From positions 175,971-239,970 of the IMG/VR virus record IMGVR_UViG_3300045996_002337: a DNA stretch of 64,000 nucleotides; one strand, 5' to 3'. Under the pieces are notes generated by a model. The model saw only the letters and a program-made list of their open reading frames with translations, had not been told where the DNA came from and did no database searches. Below, piece after piece: positions 7,516 to 15,218 of this stretch (its first letter is position 1; every line of letters starts with the position of its first letter). The DNA comes from a virus. A program made the translations under genes and the position numbers.

Positions 7516-8061
7516 TTAAAGGTCCCTGGCGTAAAACAGGCCGTTAACCATTGCAAAGGTCTTTGTGTCGTCCTTTGGGAAAAGAGGGATTCCACGACCA
7601 TCAAGACACGCAAGTGAATGATAGAAGTACTTTTCTTCCTGACTTGTCTGCGGATCCATTACAACGATCCATTCGTGGATGTCCACGTCGCCGAAACGGC
7701 CGACAATTTCTTCAGAGCAGTCAGCTACCTCTGAGATACCCGCGACGCCGAGCGTCTCAAGTGCCTGCGCATGTTCTTCTGTTCCAACTTTAATCTCGCC
7801 GTTGCTAAGCGCATCATCAAGGTTGTTGATGCCGAGTCGCATGTGTTCGGCTTCAAGATCTTCTTGTGTGATCACGGTTCCAAGATAAACCGCGGCAAGA
7901 GTAATGCTCGCGTAGTACGTGATGATCCCAAGCGGAATTAGAAAGATCGTGTACCAGAATGGAAGATTGAAGACGACAAGCAGGGTCGCAAGAACCATGC
8001 CAAGTGCCCACGTCTTTCGAACCCGCTCCATCGTGGAGACAATACGCTGTTGTACGTTCAT
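7516..8061 (-). CDS. Unknown membrane protein, 181 aa
   Basis: Two adjacent membrane segments near residues 18-60 (ALGMVLATLLVVFNLPFWYT, then IPLGIITYYASITLAAVYLG), then a soluble domain of about 110 residues. The domain has GISEVADCSEEIVGRFGDVD and ends LFPKDDTKTFAMVNGLFYARDL. Start at 8061 with TTGGAAAT upstream. Preceded by a small membrane protein gene and the HNH gene. Family not recognised. Confidence 0.7.
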   Translation of the reverse strand: MNVQQRIVSTMERVRKTWALGMVLATLLVVFNLPFWYTIFLIPLGIITYYASITLAAVYLGTVITQEDLEAEHMRLGINNLDDALSNGEIKVGTEEHAQALETLGVAGISEVADCSEEIVGRFGDVDIHEWIVVMDPQTSQEEKYFYHSLACLDGRGIPLFPKDDTKTFAMVNGLFYARDL

Positions 8062-8077
8062 GATTTCCAATCGTTGT

Positions 8078-8239
8078 TTACCACACACCAATCACGTGCA
8101 ACAGGACGATGCTGTTAAGCACGAGAGCGATCATCGCACACACGGTCCTGATCACCTCCATGCGGTGGCTCCAGAGCTTTTTTCGCTTTCGCTCTGAAGC
8201 CTTCTCCGCTTTTTCCTGCTCAGTCATCGCCCGTGTCAT
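8078..8239 (-). CDS. Small single-pass membrane protein, 53 aa
   Basis: MTRAMTEQEKAEKASERKRK gives a very charged N-terminus, then one transmembrane helix (TVCAMIALVLNSIVLLHVIG). The start overlaps the HNH stop (TAATG), which supports translation. Topology is probably N-in. Confidence 0.65.
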   Translation of the reverse strand: MTRAMTEQEKAEKASERKRKKLWSHRMEVIRTVCAMIALVLNSIVLLHVIGVW

Positions 8240-8832
8240 TAGTGCCCTCTTGCACGGATGTCATCCCAAACACGCGAATGTGTTGGAATAAAACCACACA
8301 GGTATTCCATCTGGCACGCGAGAACGTTTCGGTTCTCGAGAATCAGCGCTTCAGCCCAGTTCGGGGCGTACGGCACGTACAGGAGCTTCATGCCACATTC
8401 TTCCAGAAGCTGGTCATCCTTGTCATGGTTGCAGTCAAGGCACGCTGTGACAACGTTGGTCCACACGTCCTTGCCGCCGCGAGAAGTCGGGATCACGTGG
8501 TCGCGAGACAAGTGAGAATCACGGAACAGTCGGCCACAGTAAGCGCACAGCATGCGGTCACGGCGGAACAGTTCCGGGTTCGTCAGGGTCGGCGTCTTGT
8601 TCATCCGCTTTGCGGCACCTGGCGACTTTCCCTTGATAGCGATAATCGGAGCAGTTGTGATTCGCGACTGCGTGCCAGTCAAGCGGTTATCTCCACCACG
8701 GAAAAGAATGTCGCCCTCGCCTTCACCAAGCTGCCATGCAACAAGGTTCTTGGCGTGGTAAACGATTGCGTCCTGGTGGGAGCACCATTCCTTCGGTTGG
8801 CCCGAAGCGTCGAGTGTCAAAATTCTGCTCAT
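8239..8832 (-). CDS. HNH endonuclease
   Basis: 197 aa. The N-terminal half (MSRILTLDASGQPKEWCSHQ, AKNLVAWQLGEGE) and the nuclease core LCAYCGRLF ... HLSRDHVIPTSRGGKDVWTN ... ACLDCNHDKDDQ match the common bacterial HNH family of this size: two CxxC zinc pairs and an RDHVIP-GG-W-N bba-metal motif. Cuts DNA; the target is unknown. ATGA overlap with the Nudix gene. Confidence 0.85.
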   Translation of the reverse strand: MSRILTLDASGQPKEWCSHQDAIVYHAKNLVAWQLGEGEGDILFRGGDNRLTGTQSRITTAPIIAIKGKSPGAAKRMNKTPTLTNPELFRRDRMLCAYCGRLFRDSHLSRDHVIPTSRGGKDVWTNVVTACLDCNHDKDDQLLEECGMKLLYVPYAPNWAEALILENRNVLACQMEYLCGFIPTHSRVWDDIRARGH

Positions 8833-9284
8833 GATTTCCTCAAGATTTCTTCTAAGCGTTCCACGTATTTCACGTGGTCCTTGCGACCTTTTTGTTTGAA
8901 ACTATCTAACGACATCCAAGTTGTGAACTCTGTCTCGTCACACCACTTGTCAAAGTCATACTTGTCCATGATCTCAACACCAAACACCGCGAGATCATAG
9001 GTGCCAGAATGAAGGGTCACCCTTTCATCTGCAATCTCAAACAACGGAAGACGCATGTTCCGTTGTTTGAAGCCAAGTTCTTCTTCAGCTTCACGAATCG
9101 CCGCCTGGAGCTTTGTCTCGCCTGGCTCGATTTTCCCTTTCGAGATCATCGGACGTGGCCCGCCGAAACGGGGATCTGAGCTGACCATCATCAAATAACG
9201 GTATTGACCGTCATCTGCCTTCATGTAGGGGATGAGACCTGCTCGAGCCCGTTTTTCGTATCCAGTTTCGTCAATGTTGTGCAT
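8829..9284 (-). CDS. Nudix hydrolase
   Basis: 151 aa. A complete Nudix box GKIEPGETKLQAAIREAEEE followed by LGF near residues 58-80 (G-x5-E-x7-R-E-x2-E-E-x-G). It hydrolyses a nucleoside diphosphate linked to another moiety; the substrate cannot be read from sequence. Start chosen at the ATG at 9284 because a TATAAT box ends 6 nt upstream and there is no Shine-Dalgarno, so it is probably leaderless. Confidence 0.88.
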   Translation of the reverse strand: MHNIDETGYEKRARAGLIPYMKADDGQYRYLMMVSSDPRFGGPRPMISKGKIEPGETKLQAAIREAEEELGFKQRNMRLPLFEIADERVTLHSGTYDLAVFGVEIMDKYDFDKWCDETEFTTWMSLDSFKQKGRKDHVKYVERLEEILRKS

Positions 9285-9290
9285 GAAGCA

Positions 9291-9319
9291 ATTATAACCT
9301 GAAAAACCCGCTCTGTAAA
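9291..9319 (-). promoter_or_regulatory. TTTACA-N17-TATAAT promoter of the Nudix operon
   Basis: TTTACA (9314-9319), 17 nt, TATAAT (9291-9296), then 6 nt to the ATG. The initial transcribed region TTGCTTCAT is shared with the two promoters near 24.1-24.2 kb. Confidence 0.7.
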
Positions 9320-9325
9320 CAAAAA

Positions 9326-9353
9326 CGGGGTCCTGCTTGTGAACAGGACCCCG
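9326..9353 (-). terminator. Rho-independent terminator
   Basis: Perfect 10-bp stem CGGGGTCCTG/CAGGACCCCG with an 8-nt loop followed by TTTTTG on the minus strand. Ends the operon of small genes at 9380-10078. Confidence 0.85.
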
Positions 9354-9379
9354 ACTTGCTATTAAGAGTGCTGTTCTTT

Positions 9380-9460
9380 TTAACGTAAGCGCGCGTCCAT
9401 GCCCCAGGCATGAAACCCGGTGCATACCTCATTCAATTTGATTGTTGGTTGTGTGTTCAT
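9380..9460 (-). CDS. Possible 26-aa peptide
   Basis: MNTQPTIKLNEVCTGFHAWG and six more residues. Its start overlaps the stop of the 44-aa gene (ATGA), followed by the terminator. Very short, so only tentative. Confidence 0.35.
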   Translation of the reverse strand: MNTQPTIKLNEVCTGFHAWGMDARLR

Positions 9461-9591
9461 ACAGCGAAGATAAAGCGAAGAAATAAAACGTCAAGAACAA
9501 TGGAATTCGGGATATCATCTTCAGGGATGGCGTCTACGTATTCGAGACCAAAAGACAGACCTTGGATGAGAGAAAGTGATGCGAGTGTCAT
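9457..9591 (-). CDS. Small 44-aa protein
   Basis: Begins MTLASLSLIQGLSFGLEYVD and continues with an acidic turn, then a hydrophobic stretch (SIVLDVLFLRFIFAV). Upstream TTTTGGAA is a modest ribosome-binding site. Lies in a run of small genes before a strong terminator. Confidence 0.5.
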   Translation of the reverse strand: MTLASLSLIQGLSFGLEYVDAIPEDDIPNSIVLDVLFLRFIFAV

Positions 9592-9629
9592 ATGCGTTCC
9601 AAAAGAAGGATCGTAACTTCTACTCTTAT

Positions 9630-9776
9630 TTATTCGTGCCGCCTTTCAGGTCCAACGTAACCCGGGTCAGGGCGCTTACGCCTAAACCCCGGCTTGGTAC
9701 GCATGTAACCTACCAAGAGGACAACCCCGACCACGGCAATGACGCCAATTGCGCAGATGACGCCGAGCGTGTTCAT
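9630..9776 (-). CDS. Small single-pass membrane protein, 48 aa
   Basis: MNTLGVICAIGVIAVVGVVL begins a transmembrane helix of about 22 residues, followed by a basic, Pro/Gly-rich tail (RTKPGFRRKRPDPGYVG). Starts 3 nt after the stop of the 99-aa charged protein. Confidence 0.6.
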   Translation of the reverse strand: MNTLGVICAIGVIAVVGVVLLVGYMRTKPGFRRKRPDPGYVGPERRHE

Positions 9777-9778
9777 GA

Positions 9779-10078
9779 TTACTTTTTCTTGCGCGAACGA
9801 GTCTTGGCCTTCTTCGCGGCCGCGTGCTCGATCTTGGCTTCATCAACTTCAGCAGCTGCGTTAATTGCTTCAACTGAATCTACACCAGATGTTTTCTCAG
9901 CCACCTCTTGCTTCACTTCGGCCCTATCGAGCTTTTTGTCAGCAGCTTCTTCTTCCTTGTCGTGCTTAATTTTTTCTTCAAGCTCGTCTTTTGCGGCTTC
10001 ATACTTCGTCTCTACATTCGTCAGAAACGATTTGAACCATGCCTTGATTCTTGCAAAGAACTTACGAATTGCTTCCAT
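9779..10078 (-). CDS. Highly charged coiled-coil protein, 99 aa
   Basis: MEAIRKFFARIKAWFKSF gives an amphipathic, aromatic N-terminal helix, then a Lys/Glu-rich coiled coil (YEAAKDELEEKIKHDKEEEA) and a Lys/Arg tail ending RSRKKK. Shine-Dalgarno AAGGAG fits the second of two tandem ATGs (10078) best. A CATAAATA late-type promoter (10115-10122) is 37 nt upstream. The basic tail could bind nucleic acid; function unknown. Confidence 0.65.
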   Translation of the reverse strand: MEAIRKFFARIKAWFKSFLTNVETKYEAAKDELEEKIKHDKEEEAADKKLDRAEVKQEVAEKTSGVDSVEAINAAAEVDEAKIEHAAAKKAKTRSRKKK

Positions 10079-10114
10079 CATCTTCTCCTTTATGCCAGGA
10101 CAACTGGCTTGCAC

Positions 10115-10122
10115 TATTTATG
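10115..10122 (-). promoter_or_regulatory. T4-late-like octamer CATAAATA
   Basis: Upstream of the charged coiled-coil gene at the distance expected for a late promoter with an SD-containing leader. Confidence 0.5.
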
Positions 10123-10125
10123 CCT

Positions 10126-10812
10126 TCACTTTGGAAGGCGTCGATTTTCAGGTAGTACGTCACGGAAATAAATTTCAGTGCTGATGTTCAAAGTTTCACC
10201 TTTGATCGAATCTAACTCCTGCGGGGTTGGAACACGGTTCAAGGAAACGGTAATGTACCCCGAGAACTGTCCGTAGTACGGTGGCAGACTTGTTCTACAG
10301 ACATACGGAAACCTGTTTCCTAGCCCAGGAAACAACGATGCATTACCACCCTCGTTATACGCCGAGCAGGCAAACTCGCCATTGATGACCCCGACAATGC
10401 TCTCGTTGTTCTTCTCGTCAGACGTAAAGAGAGGAATGCCACCGTAGCGTCCATTGAACAGCGTCTCTAGCTGGCGCTGCACTGATGCATCATCAGAGTA
10501 CCATTGAATCGGCAAGCGCCGGTTGTTTCGAATGTCCGCGTTCAGAACCGTGATTGCAATCACCGCATCATCGACATCAACCAAATGTTTGATTCGCGCC
10601 TTAGATGTATCTGACATGGTGAATGTCGTTACTTGAGGCGTGTCACCTTCTGGCCCATTGACAATGTAATTGACAATCACCGTGCGGTTTTCAAAGATGG
10701 TGTAGCCGATCAGTGCCACTAGAGCGGCAAAGGTCCAAATCGCCACGTTCTTCAACGAGATGACGCGAATTACCTTTGCCGCAAGTGAGAACAGCCGGTC
10801 TTGAATGGCCAT
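10126..10812 (-). CDS. Membrane-anchored periplasmic protein, paralog A of five
   Basis: 228 aa. A short cytoplasmic N-terminus, a transmembrane helix near residues 23-42 (VAIWTFAALVALIGYTIF) and a periplasmic domain. Features shared with the genes at 10885, 25136, 30861 and 31538 are SDTSK at the domain start, DIRNNRR, VINGEFAC, a second Cys then LPPYYGQFSGYITVSL, a P-x-x-Q-E-L motif and a terminal EIYFRDV. The two conserved Cys may form a disulfide. Second of a pair after paralog B and a solute-binding protein gene, so probably part of one envelope module. Function unknown. Confidence 0.75.
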   Translation of the reverse strand: MAIQDRLFSLAAKVIRVISLKNVAIWTFAALVALIGYTIFENRTVIVNYIVNGPEGDTPQVTTFTMSDTSKARIKHLVDVDDAVIAITVLNADIRNNRRLPIQWYSDDASVQRQLETLFNGRYGGIPLFTSDEKNNESIVGVINGEFACSAYNEGGNASLFPGLGNRFPYVCRTSLPPYYGQFSGYITVSLNRVPTPQELDSIKGETLNISTEIYFRDVLPENRRLPK

Positions 10813-10842
10813 TGCGTTTTCCCTAGATTTTTTCTGTCAACC

Positions 10843-10850
10843 TATTTAGG
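10843..10850 (-). promoter_or_regulatory. Late-type octamer CCTAAATA
   Basis: 31 nt upstream of the paralog A start; a T4-late-like core TAAATA. Confidence 0.45.
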
Positions 10851-10884
10851 ACAATGACCTCCAACCGTGACACTTACATTGGTG

Positions 10885-11673
10885 TCATTGGGGCTTTTTT
10901 GTGACGTCGTTTAGATAAATTTCTACCGCCAAACGTGAGACTTCTAGTCGAATCGTGTCCAATTCTTGCTTTGTTAGCTGCTGACTCATCCCCACCGAAA
11001 CGAAGCCGACAAACTGCCCCACGAATGGAGGGATCGCTAAGCGACAAATCGTGGGCAGTTTGCCGGCCAAGTCAGGTGCAAAACGAAAATAGATGGTGTC
11101 CTTGTAGTTGTCACACTTGAATTCATTTCCCAGGATAGCAACCATTTGAGCCGTGTTTTTTGCGTCATAATCAAACACCGCACGAGGCAAAGAAAGGGCA
11201 GATGTTATCTCTGGCGTGATAGCGACTGAGGCGTCATCGATGTAGTAGTAACGTACGACCCTGCGATTTTTCTTAAGGTCAACCTCAGAGACGCTTACGA
11301 AGGAAACGTTTGTTGATTTTGCTAAATTTTGGAGTGCTGTTTTGCTCGCCTCAGATAATTCCCAGGATGTGACGACTGGCTCGGCGGCGATGGGTGGTTG
11401 CACGAGCTTCTCGACGATGGTGAGCCGATTCTCATATAGCGAGAATAAAATCAACCCAATAATGGTGAGAAGACCGATGAGCGCAACCCGCTTGAACGTA
11501 AGCGTATCAATCAGGTCCTCAATGAAGGTTAAAACCTTTTCCTTGTCTACTTTTGGCGCGGCTGGGGCAGGAGTGGCCTCTGGTTCTGGCGAAGGTTTTG
11601 GGGCGGGAAGTTGATCTCCTTCCATTTCGGGTGCCCGAACTTCTTGATCGCTGAGAGATTTTTTGCTAGGCAT
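10885..11673 (-). CDS. Membrane-anchored periplasmic protein, paralog B of five
   Basis: 262 aa, with a longer Pro/Glu/Ala-rich cytoplasmic N-terminus (about 60 residues, PSPEPEATPAPAAPK) before the membrane helix (ALIGLLTIIGLILFSLY). The periplasmic domain has SEASKTAL, VDLKKNRRV, ILGNEFKC, TICRLAIPPFVGQFVGF and VEIYLNDV. The strong AAGGAG 8 nt before the ATG lies inside the TAXI gene, so the two frames overlap by 127 nt. Paralogous to the genes at 10126, 25136, 30861 and 31538. Confidence 0.78.
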   Translation of the reverse strand: MPSKKSLSDQEVRAPEMEGDQLPAPKPSPEPEATPAPAAPKVDKEKVLTFIEDLIDTLTFKRVALIGLLTIIGLILFSLYENRLTIVEKLVQPPIAAEPVVTSWELSEASKTALQNLAKSTNVSFVSVSEVDLKKNRRVVRYYYIDDASVAITPEITSALSLPRAVFDYDAKNTAQMVAILGNEFKCDNYKDTIYFRFAPDLAGKLPTICRLAIPPFVGQFVGFVSVGMSQQLTKQELDTIRLEVSRLAVEIYLNDVTKKPQ

Positions 11674-12440
11674 GAATTGAACTCCTTGATAGCATTATCA
11701 GGTACATCGGCAGCTGCGATGAGAATAGATTGGGTTGCCTTTGTTTCTACGGGATAATCCTGCCAAAGATACGTAAGAGCGGGGATGCGTGCTGGTTGAT
11801 ATACTTTTTCAAATTCTGTCTCCGTTATGGGAATCATTAGGATGCGTTCGGCCATGCTTTGCCCTAGTTCTTGAAATAGCCGTACAGGGGAACCGCCGAC
11901 AATTAACATCGCGTCAACTTCACCCGTTAGAACCAGAAGAATGCTTTCTTCTGGAAGGCGGTCAACTTGAAGCCACTTGATGTTTAGCGCATTTCTGATG
12001 GTGTTGGCGGTAAACCACATTCCAGACCCAGGCAGCCCGCTTGCGACGCGCTTGCCATTGAGGTCCTTTAACGTCTTGATGCCGGATTTTTTATTGGCGA
12101 TGATGGTAATTTCTTCACTGTAGAACGGCATGACCATTTTGTAAACGGTCTTCGCCTTTGGTTCTGATCCGAGGATTGCATCGAGCGCGTCCTTTTGAAC
12201 GAGCGCCAACCGATGGCCATTTTTAATTACGGGAGGAGCAATCAGTGCGTTAATGTTAGCCAGCGAGCCTTGCGTTGGCTCTACGTTGATCTGAAACTGT
12301 GGACAGGCCTTTTGAATGTCTTCTGCAATGAGCGCATACGTGCCCTTTTGAAACCCGGTGTAGACGGTGTACAGCGGTTTACCTTGCCCGAACGTGAATG
12401 CGGGCAAGAGCAGCGTGACAACAAGCAAAAGACGTCTCAT
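11547..12440 (-). CDS. TAXI-family periplasmic solute-binding protein
   Basis: 297 aa. Signal peptide MRRLLLVVTLLLPAFTFGQG, then a two-lobed binding protein of the TAXI/TRAP type: YTVYTGFQKGTYALIAEDIQ (ligand loop GxxxGTY), ALVQKDAL, GIKTLKDLNGKRVASG, GSGMWFTA and LVLTGEVDAML. No TRAP permease genes are nearby, so transport is unlikely and a sensor or decoy role is possible (inference). The last 17 residues overlap paralog B in another frame and look like a shadow tail. Good Shine-Dalgarno GGAGG and a CATAAATA box upstream. Confidence 0.8.
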   Translation of the reverse strand: MRRLLLVVTLLLPAFTFGQGKPLYTVYTGFQKGTYALIAEDIQKACPQFQINVEPTQGSLANINALIAPPVIKNGHRLALVQKDALDAILGSEPKAKTVYKMVMPFYSEEITIIANKKSGIKTLKDLNGKRVASGLPGSGMWFTANTIRNALNIKWLQVDRLPEESILLVLTGEVDAMLIVGGSPVRLFQELGQSMAERILMIPITETEFEKVYQPARIPALTYLWQDYPVETKATQSILIAAADVPDNAIKEFNSCLAKNLSAIKKFGHPKWKEINFPPQNLRQNQRPLLPQPRQK

Positions 12441-12472
12441 ATGTTTATTCCTCCATGACCCTAGGTCAGACT

Positions 12473-12480
12473 TATTTATG
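12473..12480 (-). promoter_or_regulatory. T4-late-like octamer CATAAATA
   Basis: 33 nt upstream of the TAXI gene start; probably drives TAXI, paralog B and paralog A. Confidence 0.55.
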
Positions 12481-12495
12481 GAGCAAACCCCACAA

Positions 12496-12511
12496 AGGGC
12501 CCGAAGGCCCT
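12496..12511 (-). terminator. Terminator hairpin
   Basis: AGGGCC-TTCG-GGCCCT hairpin followed by TTTG on the minus strand, just after the 82-aa gene. Confidence 0.65.
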
Positions 12512-12530
12512 AGTGCTGGGTGTCGATGAC

Positions 12531-12779
12531 TTAGAAGAGCCAACCCATCGGGAAGCCGGGGTGCTGGCTGCGTGCAGCGTACGTTTCGTTCAGACTTTTG
12601 GCAATGTCTTGCATCGCGGTGATGCCTTCAGCTTCCGTGCCAGAGTGAATTGCGCCGCCCGGGAGGGCCGCCTTGTAGTCATGGTACATCGAGACCAGCC
12701 CATCCTGGGTGGCTGCACGAATCTTGATCTTTTCGACTTCCGTGAGGCGGTTCAGGAGGGCTTGTGCTGCTGCGTTCAT
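12531..12779 (-). CDS. Unknown 82-aa protein
   Basis: MNAAAQALLNRLTEVEKIKI starts a helical N-terminal half. Shine-Dalgarno AAAGGA 5 nt from the ATG, a TGTACA-type promoter upstream and a terminator downstream make it a single-gene transcription unit. Not recognised. Confidence 0.7.
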   Translation of the reverse strand: MNAAAQALLNRLTEVEKIKIRAATQDGLVSMYHDYKAALPGGAIHSGTEAEGITAMQDIAKSLNETYAARSQHPGFPMGWLF

Positions 12780-12805
12780 GAGAGTCCTTTTGTTGATGAT
12801 GTGTT

Positions 12806-12834
12806 ATTGTACACCATCAAGGCTCTCATGTACA
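12806..12834 (-). promoter_or_regulatory. TGTACA-N17-TACAAT promoter
   Basis: TGTACA at 12829-12834 and TACAAT at 12806-12811. GGTGTACA occurs at both boxes as a direct repeat. Confidence 0.65.
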
Positions 12835-12842
12835 CCGCTAAA

Positions 12843-13964
12843 TCACCTTCTTACGACGGCGCTAATGGCATAGTGCACCTTTTCAGCTGCAGCATCCCAT
12901 GTAGAGCGCTTCACGATTTCATTTGACAGCGCTAGTCGGTGCGCCTGCTCAACCTCAGACTCCTTCAGCAGGTGCTCAATGTGCTTGATGAATTCTTCAT
13001 GGCTGTAGCCAATTTCAACAACACTGCCATAAAGTTCAACAACGTCATGCACCGCGGTTGACACGATGGGCTTCTCTGCGGCCATGTACTCAAGGGTCTT
13101 CGTTGGTGAAATGAACTTCGTGCTGTCATTAAGGGCGAAAGGCAGCATGCAGACGTCCCACCCTTGAACGATCATTGGTAGAATGGCGTAATCTTTTTGG
13201 CCCAGCCAATGAATGTTTTCACGTTGCGGCAGAATTGCAGGATCGATCTTAACAACCGGACCAACCATTACAACATGCCAACGTGGATTGGCATCGGCAA
13301 TTTTTGCCACAAGCTCAACATCAAGTCGTTCGTCGATAACGCCGAAGAAGCCAATCCGTGGGTGTGGAATTTTTGTTTCTTCTTCAAACAGTGTCTCAGC
13401 TTCAATTTCACGAGCTCGAGATGGTGAATAGTGCTTAGAATCAACGCATGATGGAAGACAAATGGTGTCTGGACGAATTTTTGATTTTGCTGCCCACAAT
13501 GATGGACCGCCGGCGATGACCACATCCGCGGTTTGAAGTAGATCGGCCTCACGTTCCTTTAGCTCCTTGGGCGCGTTGTGGAACATCGTCAGTTCGTCCA
13601 TTACGTCGAACACGACAAAATCTGGCGAGAATAGATTATGAAGCGGGTAGGCCTGTGGGGTGTAGAACCAAATACCATAGGAGTCATCACCGCAGCCATT
13701 TGAAAAGAACCATTCGCGCAGCAATGGGCCAAATGAAATCATGTGCTGATTGGTGAAACCCCACCCTTCCTCATTTGTGTGTGGCACTACAACGGTGATG
13801 TTAGCTGCCACCTTTGCAGTGTAGAGGTGAGGTGCGCCAGTCGTAAACATCGGCTCCTCAACGAAGACGATGTTATAGTGCTCAGCCAGCCTCGATAGAA
13901 GGTGCTGTGGACGTTGAAAAACGAAGTTCCAGCGTAGGTGGGAGAATACTAGGAGGGTTTTCAT
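12843..13964 (-). CDS. Glycosyltransferase (GT-B, GT4/GT1-like)
   Basis: 373 aa. LLVFSHLRWNFVFQRPQHLL near the N-terminus is typical of a bacterial glycosyltransferase family found in exopolysaccharide clusters. The C-terminal Rossmann half has PRIGFFGVIDERLD, WHVVMVGPV, ENIHWLGQKDY, and SPTKTLEYMAAEKPIVST (nucleotide-sugar E-x7-E type region). Transfers a sugar from an activated donor; the acceptor is unknown and could be a host surface glycan. Overlaps the preceding glycosidase gene by 83 nt in another frame. Confidence 0.82.
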   Translation of the reverse strand: MKTLLVFSHLRWNFVFQRPQHLLSRLAEHYNIVFVEEPMFTTGAPHLYTAKVAANITVVVPHTNEEGWGFTNQHMISFGPLLREWFFSNGCGDDSYGIWFYTPQAYPLHNLFSPDFVVFDVMDELTMFHNAPKELKEREADLLQTADVVIAGGPSLWAAKSKIRPDTICLPSCVDSKHYSPSRAREIEAETLFEEETKIPHPRIGFFGVIDERLDVELVAKIADANPRWHVVMVGPVVKIDPAILPQRENIHWLGQKDYAILPMIVQGWDVCMLPFALNDSTKFISPTKTLEYMAAEKPIVSTAVHDVVELYGSVVEIGYSHEEFIKHIEHLLKESEVEQAHRLALSNEIVKRSTWDAAAEKVHYAISAVVRR

Positions 13965-15126
13965 TACGAGTCTTTCTTTTGAAATGATGTTGCCAACGAC
14001 GTAGGGTTTTTAGAGACCCAAAATGATGGGTGCGGGTGTCGTTAATAATCCCGCACCGAATAATAAAACTTGGATCATGCCAACATGGCCTATCCAAGAT
14101 GGGATAAATGCAAAGACCCTGCAAATTTACACCGTGCTTAAGGGCAACGTTTACTTCGCGCAAAACATATTCTAGCCACTGAGCGCGGTCGTCACCAAAG
14201 TGCCCCGTTTCAGATACAATGATTGGCCGTTGATATCTATCTGATACTTCTGACAGCAACGCCGAGAATGGGAGGCGGCGGGCGTCTGGTGGGTTCCAAC
14301 TCAAGTGCTTGTCGGTCTGCACCTCCATTTGTCCGTTGTAATAGTAGTTGACGCCGATGAGATCTAGGGCATCTGGGTGACCGCCTAGATGGGGTTCCAT
14401 AGAGCCCTTCAACAGTTCCCAAGTCTGCCATTGGTAGCCACGTACCTCCTGTGCTAGTTCAGCTAGATCTGGGCGATCCTCTGGCGCGACAACATGTAGA
14501 AGCGGCTCGACGTGCAGGAATCGAGCGTCAGGACTAACGTCCCTCACCGCGTCCATGGCCTTCAACACTGCACGTACGAGCCGACATTTTGTTCTGTAGC
14601 CTTCATGCGCGGCTTCACTTTTGGCTCCCTCAGGGCGCCCTCGATATGGCCACATGAAATCTGTTTGTGAAGTAGCCCAGGCCAAGAAGCTTATCTCATT
14701 GATGAGATTGAAGACGGGTGGCCGTGTGTGATATGGCTTTAGTGCTTTGGCGGCTTCAACCGCGTACTTCACAAAATGATCAATGAAAGAATCATCGAGC
14801 AGGCTCACGCCCGCAGGAGTGCCATAGTGCATGAACGTCCAAATAATTTGGATGCCTTGCTCTTTTGCTTCCTTGGCGAATGAAATGGCGCGGCTGAAAT
14901 CAATTGGCGCGTCAATGCTCGGCTGCGAAATGCGCCAACCGATGCTTTCACGAATTGTGTAGATACCGAGTTTGTTGAGCTTTTGATAATCTTGGCGATA
15001 GTGGTCCAGGTGGCCGCTACCTTGAACCATGTCAAGCTTATTTTCTTGTGCATTGACGTGATCTGCACCTTCAAAGCCACCCATCCAGAATGACTTGTAC
15101 AGACCCGCTGTGGGTGTTTCGTTCAT
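13882..15126 (-). CDS. Clan GH-A glycoside hydrolase (GH1-like)
   Basis: 414 aa TIM-barrel glycosidase. NLINEISFLAW carries the Asn-Glu acid/base pair and PIIVSETGHFGDDRAQW the nucleophile Glu; DLIGVNYYYNGQ lies between, as in GH1/GH5. The fold probably ends near LKTLRRWQ, and the last 35 residues overlap the glycosyltransferase frame. No signal peptide, so it is cytoplasmic. In bacteria such proteins are paired with this glycosyltransferase type, so the two genes may have been acquired together. Confidence 0.78.
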   Translation of the reverse strand: MNETPTAGLYKSFWMGGFEGADHVNAQENKLDMVQGSGHLDHYRQDYQKLNKLGIYTIRESIGWRISQPSIDAPIDFSRAISFAKEAKEQGIQIIWTFMHYGTPAGVSLLDDSFIDHFVKYAVEAAKALKPYHTRPPVFNLINEISFLAWATSQTDFMWPYRGRPEGAKSEAAHEGYRTKCRLVRAVLKAMDAVRDVSPDARFLHVEPLLHVVAPEDRPDLAELAQEVRGYQWQTWELLKGSMEPHLGGHPDALDLIGVNYYYNGQMEVQTDKHLSWNPPDARRLPFSALLSEVSDRYQRPIIVSETGHFGDDRAQWLEYVLREVNVALKHGVNLQGLCIYPILDRPCWHDPSFIIRCGIINDTRTHHFGSLKTLRRWQHHFKRKTRNENPPSILPPTLELRFSTSTAPSIEAG

Positions 15127-15174
15127 CGTTTGTCATCAGTAGTTCATCGGATATATTTACACCCTGAAAGCAAA

Positions 15175-15197
15175 CAAGGGTGCCCTGGGCACCCTTG
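15175..15197 (-). terminator. Terminator hairpin
   Basis: Near-perfect stem CAAGGGTGCCC/GGGCACCCTTG followed by TTTGC on the minus strand, after the 135-aa gene. Confidence 0.75.
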
Positions 15198-15218
15198 TAT
15201 TGAGTAGATTTTACCTAC

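Noticed and set aside
11547-12440. TRAP transporter operon
   Set aside because: Only the TAXI binding protein is present; neighbours are not DctM/DctQ-type permeases.
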